Positions 48,143 to 57,834 of a DNA stretch of 64,000 bases are shown one piece after another. Origin of the DNA: Fagopyrum homotropicum. Its lineage: Eukaryota; Streptophyta; Magnoliopsida; Caryophyllales; Polygonaceae. The notes beneath the pieces are model-generated. The model saw nothing but the letters and a program-made list of their open reading frames with translations. It did not search any database and was not told where the DNA came from. The DNA lies in contig BSWB01000001.1 in NCBI GenBank assembly GCA_033239125.1, positions 112,214,916 to 112,278,915 of the forward strand. The letters are read 5' to 3'. The stretch's first letter is position 1, and each line of letters starts with the position of its first letter. Made by a program: the position numbers and the translations under genes.

Positions 48143-48186
48143 ACCACACCCCATACTTGACATACACATTGTCCTCAATGTTCAAG
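48143..48186 (-). other. Internal PPT-like block of D
   Basis: Minus strand ACATTGAGGACAATGT, then CAAGTATGGGGTGTGG. It follows the accessory ORF end by about 75 bp. Confidence 0.55.
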
Positions 48187-48259
48187 AAAAATAAAGAAAA
48201 GAAAAGTAACAAAGAAAACTCACTAATGGTGGTAGAGTGGCTCAAAGCATCCATCAAGA

Positions 48260-49810
48260 TCATTGTGAAGGAGGTGGCGGATATGGAAAGAAGTCGGAGC
48301 TGAAGGGACGCCCAAACTGCTGGCGGTATACATCTCGTAAGATCCTGGTGTTCTCTTGTCGCTCTACATCTTGCACCTGCTGGTGTATCTCCAAGTCTCC
48401 AACTCTCCTAGAAAGATCGGTCTCCCATGCCGGCTGCTGCTCATACCATGGTGGAGGCTACTGTAACCACTCCGGCTGCTGCTGCTAGATAGGTGTCGGT
48501 GCAATTGGTGGCTGATCATACCAAGGAGGTAGAGCTCCCATCCAAGATGGCTTCTGTCCATACCAATCTGTTAGAGCCTCCATCCATGTCGGGCGCTCAC
48601 TCACGCTAGCTCGGCGTGAGAAAGAAGAACAGGAAGGTCTAAACTGATGGGGAGATCTCCTAGGCGGCTCCAGGAAGTCGGCCGGCTGGTCTGAGAATGA
48701 GCCAAAGTCATGCTCAGCCCCTCTTGCATCCTGATCATCTCCTCCTCCCATCTCCTCATCATCCTCATCATCCTCAGCTGGAACCTCATCAGGCACATAT
48801 GGAGGAGCTACTAATCTATTGGCATGCATCGGTACGAAAGTTTCCTTCCAGTTGTGACGGCCCAGCATGAGAGAGTACTCCGGAAGCCATGGAATGTCCC
48901 TACCACCTCTCTCCTCCTAAGGCATGGCCGCGGTAGGTGCACCACGGTGGCGGGGAAAGATAAGGCCTCTAGTCATAAGTCCATTGAGACCCAAAGGTCT
49001 CGCAGCTATCCTAGTGCCAACGGAGTAGTCAATGCCCAACTGGTTGGCAATATGAGTCACCATACCTCCATAACCTATATTCCCGGCCTTTTTGTTCTTC
49101 ACCTTGCTAAGGGTGGAGGCAAGTAAGGTGGTAGTGGCACAATCTGCAAGGTGACCGGTAAGCATGCAATTAAGGATGAAGAGCTCATCGGCTTTGATAT
49201 TTTGTGGTGTTTCGGTCCTAGGGAAAAGGCATTCCGATAGGACTCTATGGGCTATCTTTAAGGCTAAATGGTATATGAGCTTGGCCTTAGTATCGACCGG
49301 TTGCCAACGGTCCTCGGAAGCATAAATCATGGCTATTTCCTCCCAAAAGTCCTTAGCATTCACTCCCCTAGGAAACGTTCCATTGAAGGTCTCTTGAAAC
49401 CCAAAGAAGGTCCCAAACTGTACTATGGAGAACTCGTAGTTTTGCTCCATCAACCTAAATGACACCGTTCGGTTAACGGTGCTATGCTCAAAGGAAGTTA
49501 TAAACTCCCTTGTGATCTCCTCATAAGCATCTTCCCTAATGGCGGAGAAGATGATCAATCCGGCTCTATCCAAAAGCCAAGTCAAGTCATTCACTACATC
49601 CAACTCTTCAAGCTCCTCTAAGACAAGGTACCTAGGTCCTATTACCGCTCTCTTTGAAATCTTATCCATGGCTCTTTCATAATCCTCATGGATATTAGGG
49701 ATTCTAGGGGGTGGTGGTGATGGTGGTTCACTAGGAGGGGGTTGGGAAGAAGAGGAACTATCACCTTTCTGCTTCTTATTCCTACTTGACTTCCTCCTAA
49801 ACATTTTCAC
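48260..49810 (-). pseudogene. Accessory ORF of D, full length with three in-frame stops
   Basis: MKMFRRKSSRNKKQKGDSSS at 49810 starts a basic then Pro/Ser-rich N-terminus (residues 1-40). The conserved domain follows (residues about 40-300: IHEDYERAMDKISKRAVIGP, RTVSFRLMEQNYEFSI, RWQPVDTKAKLIYHLALKI). An acidic linker and the Trp array follow. In-frame stops are at 48917 (PW to P-stop, TGG to TAG), 48485 and about 48450. The frame ends at a TGA at 48260 after RDVYRQQFGR, giving 516 codons. Trp residues recur every 7 residues from 48586 down to about 48400, as in P. No membrane segment or signal peptide is seen. Few lesions in 1.5 kb suggest a fairly recent loss. Function unknown; the domain type is known from Athila elements. 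Confidence 0.82.
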
Positions 49811-50667
49811 TCAAAAACAGAGAAAACCACGGTCTGTTCTTCGGAAACCACGGCCGTGGTTTTGTACGGCACCCGTGGAATTCTCTGAATTCCTCAAAAA
49901 CTCAGAAAATTCACAACAAACTCAACAATTTCAGTCCTAAACTACTTCTAATTCCAATTTCGTCTAGTTCTCCTAGAAAATTGCAAGAAAATTGAACCAA
50001 ATCAACCAAGAAGAGGAAGAGAGAAAACCTAGGGTTTGGATTTGTAAAAATCTAAATTCCTTCCCGATTGTTGATTGTTCACTCTGTTTGTTGATGGGAT
50101 CTTGTAGGGGATTCGATTTGCTCCCCTTTTGGTTGAAGAATCGTTCGAATCGGTCTCCGGATAAAGAATAGCGGGATGGGGCAAATTTCGGCTCTTTGGG
50201 CGTGGTTTTGGGGAAAGAAGAGTGTGGATTTGTGAAGGAGAAGGAAATATATAGTGGCCGTAAATTTTTGGAAAACCACGGCCAGTCGGGGTGTTCCACA
50301 GCCGTGGTTTTGTACGGACACCCGTGGAACTCTTTGATTTGTGTCAAAAACATGGAAATTCACGGCCAGTCGGGGTGTTCCACGGCCGTGGTTTTGTACG
50401 GACAACCGTGGAACTCTCTTATCTGTGCCACAAATTCAAGTTTCGTCATTCCTTCCAACTTTTCTTTCCTTCCTTTGCTCATTCCTTATTCCTGACATCC
50501 AAAAACACAACATACCGGAAGGTATCGAGGGGAAAACAAACAAAAACGACATCTAACCTAAACTAACCTAAGAAAGAAAGGCAGAAAACAAAAACGATAA
50601 TGCAATACCTTGGGTTGCCTCCCAAGAAGCGCTTTATTTTGGGTTCGTAGCTAGACTGTTCCTATGT
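49811..50667 (-). other. Region between integrase and accessory ORF of D
   Basis: Holds, in element order, the shared GAAGCGCTT block, a segment common with B, palindrome repeats, a TATA-like box and a leader with another palindrome (49848-49859). Confidence 0.6.
50245..50428 (-). promoter_or_regulatory. Candidate internal promoter of D with 84-bp tandem palindrome unit
   Basis: Minus-strand CTATATATTT at 50254-50245 lies about 440 bp before the accessory ATG. Immediately upstream two copies of an 84-bp unit begin at 50277 and 50361. Each has CACGGCCAGTCGGGGTG, CCAC(A/G)GCCGTGG and a CCCGTGG/ACCGTGG half-site. A related third unit is at 49826-49885. Exact CCACGGCCGTGG at 50380-50391. Confidence 0.55.
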
Positions 50668-53600
50668 TTAATTAAGGACAATCGGAGCGATTTCCTCAGC
50701 TTGGAGCTCCGGTGAGTACTTTTTAAGTCGTTGACCATTAACCTTGAAACTTCCGCACTTCTCACCCCATACTTCAACTGCGCCATGGGGAAAAACACGT
50801 TTAATCACATAAGGTCTAGTCCAACGAGATTTAAGCTTACTTGGAAAAAGTCGAAGTCGAGAATTAAAGAGGAGAACTTGATCTCCTTCTGTAAGGTCTT
50901 TTGGAATGATATGCTTATCATGCCAACATTTCGCCCTTTCCTTGTAAATCTTGGCGTTCTCATAGGCGTTCAAGCGGAGTTCTTCTAGCTCGTTAAGGTC
51001 TAAGAGGAGCTTCTCGCCCGCTTCTTTCATGCTGAAGTTCAACCACTTCACAGCCCAATACGCCTTGTGTTCCAGCTCTACCGGGAGATGACAAGACTTC
51101 CCATACACAAGGTTGTATGGTGTTGTACCTATGGGAGTCTTGTATGCTGTCCTATACGCCCATAATGCGTCATCTAGCTTCAAAGACCAATTCTTCCTTG
51201 TCTTTGACACCGTCTTCTCAAGGATGCCCTTGATCTCTCTATTTGAGATCTCTACTTGTCCACTTGTTTGCAGATGGTAGGGAGTGGAGATCTTGTGAGT
51301 CACCCCATACTTAGCTAATAGAGCTTCGAATCGTCGGGCTATGAAGTGTGAACCTCCGTCACTAATGATGGTTCGTGGTGTCCCAAACCTTGGGAAAATA
51401 GTTCTATTAAAGAACTTGACAACAACCATGGCATCATTAGTTGGAGAGGCAATGGCTTCAACCCATCTCGAAACATAATCTACAGCTAGAAGTATGTATT
51501 GGTTTTCGAAAGATGATGGGAATGGTCCCATGAAATCAACTCCCCAAACATCTAAGATATCCACCTCTTGAATGTTGTTGAGAGGCATCTCGTTTCTCCT
51601 AGAGATATTTCCTGTTCTTTGTTAAGCATCGCAACAAGAAACAAAGGTTTGCACATCCTTAAATAAAGTAGGCCAAAAGAATCCGGATTGCAATACCTTA
51701 GCACTAGTTTTATAGGAACTAGTGTGTCTTCCACAAGGAAGTGAATGACAATGACGAATGACACTTTGCATTTCGTCTTCCGGCACACATCTCCTAATGA
51801 TGCCGTCGGGACCTCTCTTGAAGAGTAGATGTTCATTCCAATGGTATTGGCGGACATCCTTAAAGAATTTCTTTCTTTGTGCATAGGATAGTCCGGGAGG
51901 TATTTCCTGGCAAACCAAATAATTTACAAAATTAGCAAACCAAGGTTCGTTACCTCTAGAAATCTTGTCGATGCACTCTTCCATGATGTGTAAGTGCTCA
52001 TCCGGGAAGAAGTCATCAATGGGTAAGTCGCCGCCGTCGGTGTGTGGTAGGCGACTAGATGATCCGCTACAGAATTTTCGGAACCTTTCTTGTCCCGAAT
52101 CTCTAGATCGAATTCTTGAAGAAGAAGAATCCATCTAATCAACCTTGGTTTTGCATCCTTCTTGGCGAGCAAATACCGTATTGCTGAATGGTCCGTGTAT
52201 ACAATCACCTTCGCTCCTACAAGATAAGAACGAAACTTTTCAAAAGTATATACAACGGCTAAAAATTCTTTTTCAGTTGTGGTGTAGTTGAGCTGCGCTT
52301 CGTCTATCTTTTTGCTAGCATAGTAGATAGCATGAGTTTCGGCATTCCTTCTTTTGTCGAAGCACTACTCCAACAGCTACGTCACTTGCATCACACATAA
52401 CCTCGAATGGAAGGTTCTAATCCGGAGGTTGGATTATCAGGGCTGAGATGAGAGCTTCTCTAATCTTATAGAAAGCATCTAAACATTCCTGCGAAAAGTT
52501 AAAAACTGCATCCTTCATCAATAGATTAGTTAGCGGTTTCGAAATTTTCAAAAAATCTTTGATGAATCTCCTATAAAATCCTGCATGTCCTAGGAAACTT
52601 TTTATCCCCTTCACCGAAGATGGAGGAGGACGCTTCTCTATAGTCTCTATCTTAGCCTTATCAACTTCGATCCCTCTATTAGAGATTAAATGTCCTAGAA
52701 CAATGCCTTCCTTAACCATAAATTGACACTTCTCCCAATTTAAAACAAGGTTAGTGTCTTCACACCTTTGCAATACAAGAGAAAGGTTAGCAAGACAATT
52801 GTCAAATGAGGAACCATAAACTGAAAAATCATCCATAAAACCTCCATGATTTCCTCAATATACTCCGAGAAGATGGCCATCATACACCTTTGAATGGTGG
52901 CTGGAGCGTTGCAAATTCCGAATGACATCCTCGTGTAAGCAAACGTACCCCATGGACACGTGAATGTGGTATTCTCTAGCCTTGATCGTCCGGGTGAATC
53001 GGAATTTGAAAGAAACCACTATAACCATCAAGATAGCAAAAGTAGGAGTGTTGTGCTAACATTTCAAGCATTTGATCTATGAATGGTAGTGGGAAGTGAT
53101 CCTTCCTAGTTGCATTGTTCAGCTTGCGGTAGTCAATGCACATCCTCCAGCCCGTCACGGTTCTTGTTGGAATGAGCTCGTTGTTCTTGTTGGTCACAAC
53201 GGTTATTCCTCCCTTCTTGGGAACGACTTAAACGGGGATCACCCACTTGCTATCGGAGATAGGATAGATGATACCCGCATCAAGTAACTTAAGGATTTCT
53301 TTCTTCACGACTTCTTTCATGACCGGGTTTAACCGTCTTTGATGTTGTCGTGAAGGCTTGTAATCCTCCTCCATTAGAATCTTGTGCATACATAAAGATG
53401 GTTTAATTCCTACAAGATCCTCTACGGTATAGCCTAAAGCTTTCCTATGTTTCCTCAACACATTCATAAGTTTCTCATGTTCATCTTCCTTTAAATCGGA
53501 ACTAACAATAACGAGAAAGGTAGAATTAGTTCCAAGAAAAGCATACCGAAGATGTGTTGGAAGCGGCTTCAATTCCAAAGCAATTGGTGCCTTTGATGTG

Positions 53601-54372
53601 TCTTGAGGCGTGCTTGATGCTTCCTTGGAGGTCTCTAAGGATGTGGAAGTGGTGGAATAAGACTCAAGAGTGGTTGTAGGAGAAACGGAATTGTTCTCTG
53701 AATTTCCCGAAATTACGGCACACCTGTTACTTCCACGGCAGTGGTTTAGGGCGTGGAAGTCTCCGATGTCTTCGAAATAACACTCTACGGGTTGAATTTG
53801 TGGAACCACGGCCGTGGAATAACACGACTGGCCGTGGTTTCTTCTGTTTTCCGAGCCATCATAGAATTTTTCGAACTCTTCATTATGTACCTCTTTTAGC
53901 TCCTCCAAAGCTTCAACCTCAGCATTGCAATCCTCTTCTTCTCCCTTTTCCATGATGCTCATGGTTATAACCTTTTGCAATGGATCCTTGAATAGGATCA
54001 AACTTACTTCCTCTCTAGACGCTTCTTTGTCATAGATGTTGAACATATCCTCTCCAAGTGCAGGTTCTTTCACCAAAATTGAGAGAACAAATTCAACCTT
54101 CTCTTCTCCTACATCGAAGGCTAGTCTAGCGTTCTCCAACTTCATGTCTAGCATCATAGCCTTGAGCTCATCTATTTGGAATTGATAACGCTCTAGTTCT
54201 TCCATACGAGCCTTCTCACCCAATTTGAGTTGAGTTCGAGCTTCATCCAACTCCACTTGGATGTTCCTCTCATTATTTTCAGCCATCTTTTTCTCTTTTA
54301 ACTTTCTTCTCAAAGTTTTCTCCAATTCGGGATCAAAAGGAACTAGATCTTTGGTAGATCTAGTCTTTCGCA
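50668..54372 (-). pseudogene. gag-pol: gag-pol of D with in-frame gag/protease deletion
   Basis: MRKTRSTKDLVPFDPELEK at 54372 begins a 5' gag segment that runs through DELKAMMLDMKLE and then fuses directly to NARLAFDVGEEKVEF, which in B lies downstream of the protease active site. The gag core, Asn-rich tail and catalytic protease residues are thus missing, yet the frame is kept for 391 residues up to a stop at 53228. RT is broken by frameshifts near 52950 and 52838, and RNase H is shifted near 52055. Integrase is the best part: one stop at 51622, then 306 open codons (MPLNNIQEVDILDVWGVDFM, ISDGGSHFIARRFEAL, SGQVEISNREIKGILEK, SRWTRPYVIK). It cannot make particles by itself. Confidence 0.92.
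53706..53850 (-). other. CCACGGCCGTGG cluster in the PR-RT linker of D
   Basis: Exact copy at 53807-53818, near-copy CCACGGCAGTGG (about 53732) and half-sites GGGCGTGG and GGCCGTGG. Collinear with B 18935-19110. Confidence 0.62.
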
Positions 54373-54476
54373 TATACCTAAAGAATCTGCAAAAATCACT
54401 CAAAAAGACTAATCAGATCACAAGAGCAAAAGCTCCCAAGCTCGACAACCGAGAGTCGAATTTTGTCTAAACCAAA

Positions 54477-54494
54477 TCCCCAGCAACAGTACCA
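54477..54494 (-). other. Primer-binding site of D, four transition mismatches
   Basis: Minus strand TGGTACTGTTGCTGGGGA. All four differences from the tRNA-Asp complement are C/T or G/A transitions at CpG or CHG positions, as expected from methylation-driven decay. Confidence 0.75.
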
Positions 54495-54500
54495 AAAACT

Positions 54501-54562
54501 TGTTCGCCTCAAAGTGTGCGGGCAAATAAGATTTAAATTATAAAACTAAAATCAAAGCAAGC
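54501..54562 (-). repeat. 5' LTR of D, 62-bp stub
   Basis: TGTTCGCCTCAAAGTG (plus strand) matches the left edge of the D 3' LTR at 45311 and stops at the E insertion. Confidence 0.85.
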
Positions 54563-54904
54563 TGTTTGCTCCAAACGGTGTGTGCAAGCTTTAAATTTAT
54601 AACCCTAGATGTAAGCTTAAAACAAGGATGCGAACCCGCAGTGTACGGGTCAATCGTAGTAAAAAGCAAGGAATTCCAGGGGTCGATCACAGGGACTTAG
54701 TGAAACAAAGTCGGAATAGGTAAGCTTTGTAATTACTAACCACAAACGCGATTAAAAAATCAAGGATGATAAAAAGTCAATTAAAGGAATTATGCAATTC
54801 TAGTTATTAAAGCATCTAGTTGTGGTTCCAACTCAAGATCTAAAGATAAGCGGACAAAGCTGAGATATTTGGATAGGGAAGGTGTTACTAAAAAGTGGAA
54901 TAGA

Positions 54905-55164
54905 TCACCGGGTAAGTCTCACTACTCGCTAATCCCAAACTGTAACTCCTATTACCGGGTAAGTCTCAAGGAATTAAGGAAAAAACTATATCCTCAAACT
55001 AACACACCACCTAAGGGAATAGAATCAACCTTTACCGGGTAAGTCTCAGACTAACTCACAAAGATGGAATGAAAGCACACTCAAACCCCAATAAAGGATA
55101 AACCTTTATTACCTACACTTATGATCTTTGGTAAACAAACAAAGGAATTACCGGGTAAGTCTCA
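54905..55164 (-). repeat. Four ACCGGGTAAGTCTC units in the E LTR
   Basis: Plus-strand copies start at about 54906, 54952, 55033 and 55149, each in a different context. They are the reverse of the GAGACTTACCCGGTAA units in A and C. The 5' LTR repeats them at 62819-63078. Confidence 0.6.
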
Positions 55165-55760
55165 TCCTAGGCTTGCATTGAACCAGGAAAGGTGTAATAA
55201 GAATAGGATTTGGCAAACTCCAACACTTAACTCTCAGTTTCGGATCAGATAAGTCACCTCGGTCAGAAGAATTCCACCCCGGCCGAGATGTTCATCGACT
55301 GAGCGAGATGCTTAGGGTTAAGGATAAAGACTCGAGCTTTCAGGGTCCTACTGTGATTTAAGATTATTCTATCAATGTTTTTCCCACAACCTTCAGCCAA
55401 TCACCCTAGAATCACACAAGGAAATTAGCCACTCATCATCATGAAAATAATAATCAAATATATGGGAAGAAAGAGAATAATTGAACAAGAAAACCTTAAG
55501 AGAAAGACTTCAATAACTGAATCAATTATCAAACAACAAGCGTTCCTTGGATCAAAATCCAACAAAGACAATCAACAAAGAAGGGAATCTAAGAGAATCT
55601 TACAAAACCCTTCACAAAGCTATAAAAGCTAAAAACTTCTTCAACCTTCAAAAAGGTTCTTCAAATCTTCCAACTGGGGTATGGTTGTAGCGGATCTTCT
55701 TGCAGCCCTAAACGGTATTCCGGGTGATAGCGGATGTTGGATTTGTGGAAAATCCAACCC

Positions 55761-56007
55761 TTTTTATAGGAAAATTACCCTCCAAAGATAAGATATCTTA
55801 GAAAGATCTCTTCCCATAAAAATAGGTAAAATATATGGGCTAAATTATCTTCTTCCTTCCAGGAATCCAGCCCAAAAAGATAAGATCCTCCTTCCAAAAA
55901 TAAAAGATCTCAGCCAAGAATAAAATATCCTTGCCGCGTCCAAGGTGTTCGCCTCAGTCGAGTCGGCTCCTCTGGATCACCTCGGTCGAGGTGACTTTGT
56001 AGTCAAC
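55761..56007 (-). promoter_or_regulatory. E 3' LTR promoter region: TATA and CCTCGGTCGAGG sites
   Basis: Minus-strand TATAAAAA at 55768-55761. Exact CCTCGGTCGAGG at 55980-55991, near-copies GCCTCAGTCGAG (about 55951) and CAACCGAGGTG (about 56004). Confidence 0.55.
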
Positions 56008-56651
56008 CGAGGTGAATCACAACTGAATGTGAAATCTCTCAAATCTGGTCCAAAGTGAATCTTTAATCCAATTCCATGATTCTTGGATTATTCCTTAAGC
56101 TCCTAAAGATCAATGAAAAAGTTCTTCAAAACATTTTGATGGTGTGCTACAATCATAGATCACTCTAAGAGAATACTTCATGGAATTTAAAATCAAAATA
56201 TGCTTAAAACATTTTATAAATATAAGAAAGTTGTTCATCTTTGCATAAAATCATAGAATGCATAATAAATCATAATTATCAAAATTAATCATGTATAATC
56301 CAGTTTAAACCACTAAGTCAATCAACAAGCTCGAGGTCTCAAGGGCTTCCCAAAAGAAAGGTCAAGAAACGTGTAGGGTAGGGATGTATATAAGATAATG
56401 TGGTGCTAGAATTCGGGAAAAGGATATCACTTCACTTTCACTTGACTTTCAACATCATCTACCAATAAGCTTTGCTTATTTCACACTTTTCCTTTTTTAC
56501 TTTACTTTTTGGGATGCATGGACAGATGTGCACAATAACCGAAACCTAGGAGATTAGCAATCATCAATTTCTTGAGATGCATCAAACCCTTGATGCACAT
56601 ACCATGACCCGTTAGGAATATAGCTCAATCCGACTTTGGCAAGACACAAAC

Positions 56652-56677
56652 ACCCGGCTATGTGAATGGTGCCGAGT
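56652..56677 (-). other. Conserved 3'-UTR RNA hairpin (E copy)
   Basis: Same 7-bp stem and 12-nt loop as P and D although E belongs to another LTR family. Confidence 0.6.
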
Positions 56678-57125
56678 TAATCATCATCATGATTGACTTC
56701 CCCAAACCTATTTATTACTTTCTAACACTTTTACTTCCAGCCAACTTCTCAACTTTTACTTCACTTGCTTTCACCATTTTGCTTGCTTCCAAATTCCCGG
56801 ATAGGTAAAGGGAGGCAAATATGTATATGAGGGGCTAAGCATGATCAAGAAGAAGAAGAGAGAAGAATGAATTGCCTTGGTCTTTCCAGGAAGAAAGTGA
56901 AAGAACTCATAATGTGGTGTCAACCTTCAAATTCAACATAATTTGGATAAAAACAAAGTATTAAACATGCCAAAATTTCAAACAAAGCATTTAGCAACTT
57001 AAACATATCATAAAACCTTTCAAACATATAAAGATTTCAAAACCAGTCAGCAAACAAGATCTTCACATAGATCATATCCAGATAAGAAGCACAAAAATCG
57101 TCTTCGAAAACTTTCAGTTAAACCA

Positions 57126-57600
57126 CCTCGGTCGAGGTGTTCTAAGTTAACCGAGGTGAAGTACCTCGTTTGGCCAGAACCATCCCGGTCGAGGTCAAAA
57201 TTTTTTTTTAAACCAGTTTTTGACGTTTTTTTCAATCAAATAACCTGTATGCATGCATGTAGTCTCAGATAAATACATAGAGCAAGATAAAACAATAATA
57301 TCTAGTAAAGTCATCCAATCATACACATAAGAGTCGAATAATACATCAATACCCCATACTTGGGACACATTGTCCCAATAGGTCAAATAAGTCTAAAGAA
57401 ATAGAGTACTCACCGGACATAGCTGAGCTGCATAATAAATAAAGAAAGAAAATTTCTGGAACTGCTGTCACCTCGGTCGAGGTGGTATCGACTGGACCGA
57501 GGTGGTACGGACCGAGGTGGATCTTCAGAAACCCTAGTCGCCTCGGTTGCTCAAGAATCATCTCGGTCGAGGTGCTGTGACAACAACTGAGATGTGTCTC
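57126..57600 (-). other. Post-pol CCTCGGTCGAGG clusters of E
   Basis: Exact copies at 57126-57137 and 57471-57482; variants near 57183, 57495, 57508 and 57560. Confidence 0.6.
57346..57380 (-). other. Internal PPT-like block of E with perfect hairpin
   Basis: Minus strand TTGGGACAATGTGTCCCAA (8-bp arms, 3-nt loop) runs directly into AAGTATGGGGTATTG. Confidence 0.55.
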
Positions 57601-57834
57601 AGTCAAACTCCGTCTTCTCAAATTCTCGAACTTCTGTCCTTCCAGTTGTGCTCCTGGGTTGTATTCCTTCCTTAGATGTCACCTGTTGTCTGTCTAGGAC
57701 GCCGAAAACAAAACAAAGCAAAGCAAAAGCAAACTATCTAAGCTAGACTAGAAAAAGGGAAAAGAAAGCAATACCTTGGGTTGCCTCCCAAGAAGCGCTT
57801 GATTTAAGGTCGCTAGCTGGACCGTACGGTGTCT

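Larger units (their letters stand above)
46937..48259 (-). other. 3' UTR of D
   Basis: Non-coding, collinear with the P UTR (1203-2553). It carries the conserved hairpin (47556-47581) and the internal PPT-like block (48143-48186). Confidence 0.7.
45311..54562 (-). mobile_element. Athila-like element D (family B/P/D)
   Basis: Minus strand: 62 bp of 5' LTR (54562-54501), PBS, gag-pol with a large in-frame gag/protease deletion, internal promoter region, accessory ORF with three stops, 3' UTR, PPT and full 3' LTR (46920-45311). The 5' LTR is split by element E, and its remainder must lie beyond 64000. D's target duplication therefore cannot be checked. Confidence 0.9.
54563..56103 (-). repeat. 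3' LTR of E, missing its first ~230 bp
   Basis: Collinear with 62476-64000 from the LTR end up to GGATTATTCCTTAAGCTCCT, then diverges into UTR sequence. Compared with F about 230 bp of U3, the TGATAGCATG start and the PPT are gone. TATA at 55768-55761. Confidence 0.8.
56104..57834 (-). other. Non-coding 3' region of E, no accessory ORF
   Basis: Directly after gag-pol come the shared GAAGCGCTT block and palindrome clusters (57471-57600, 57126-57190), then the internal PPT-like block (57346-57380) and the conserved UTR with its hairpin (56652-56677). No similarity to the accessory ORFs of P, D or C. Confidence 0.65.

Noticed and set aside
48260..49810. Accessory ORF as a viral envelope gene
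   Set aside because: No signal peptide, membrane segment or cysteine pattern is visible in the translated frame.
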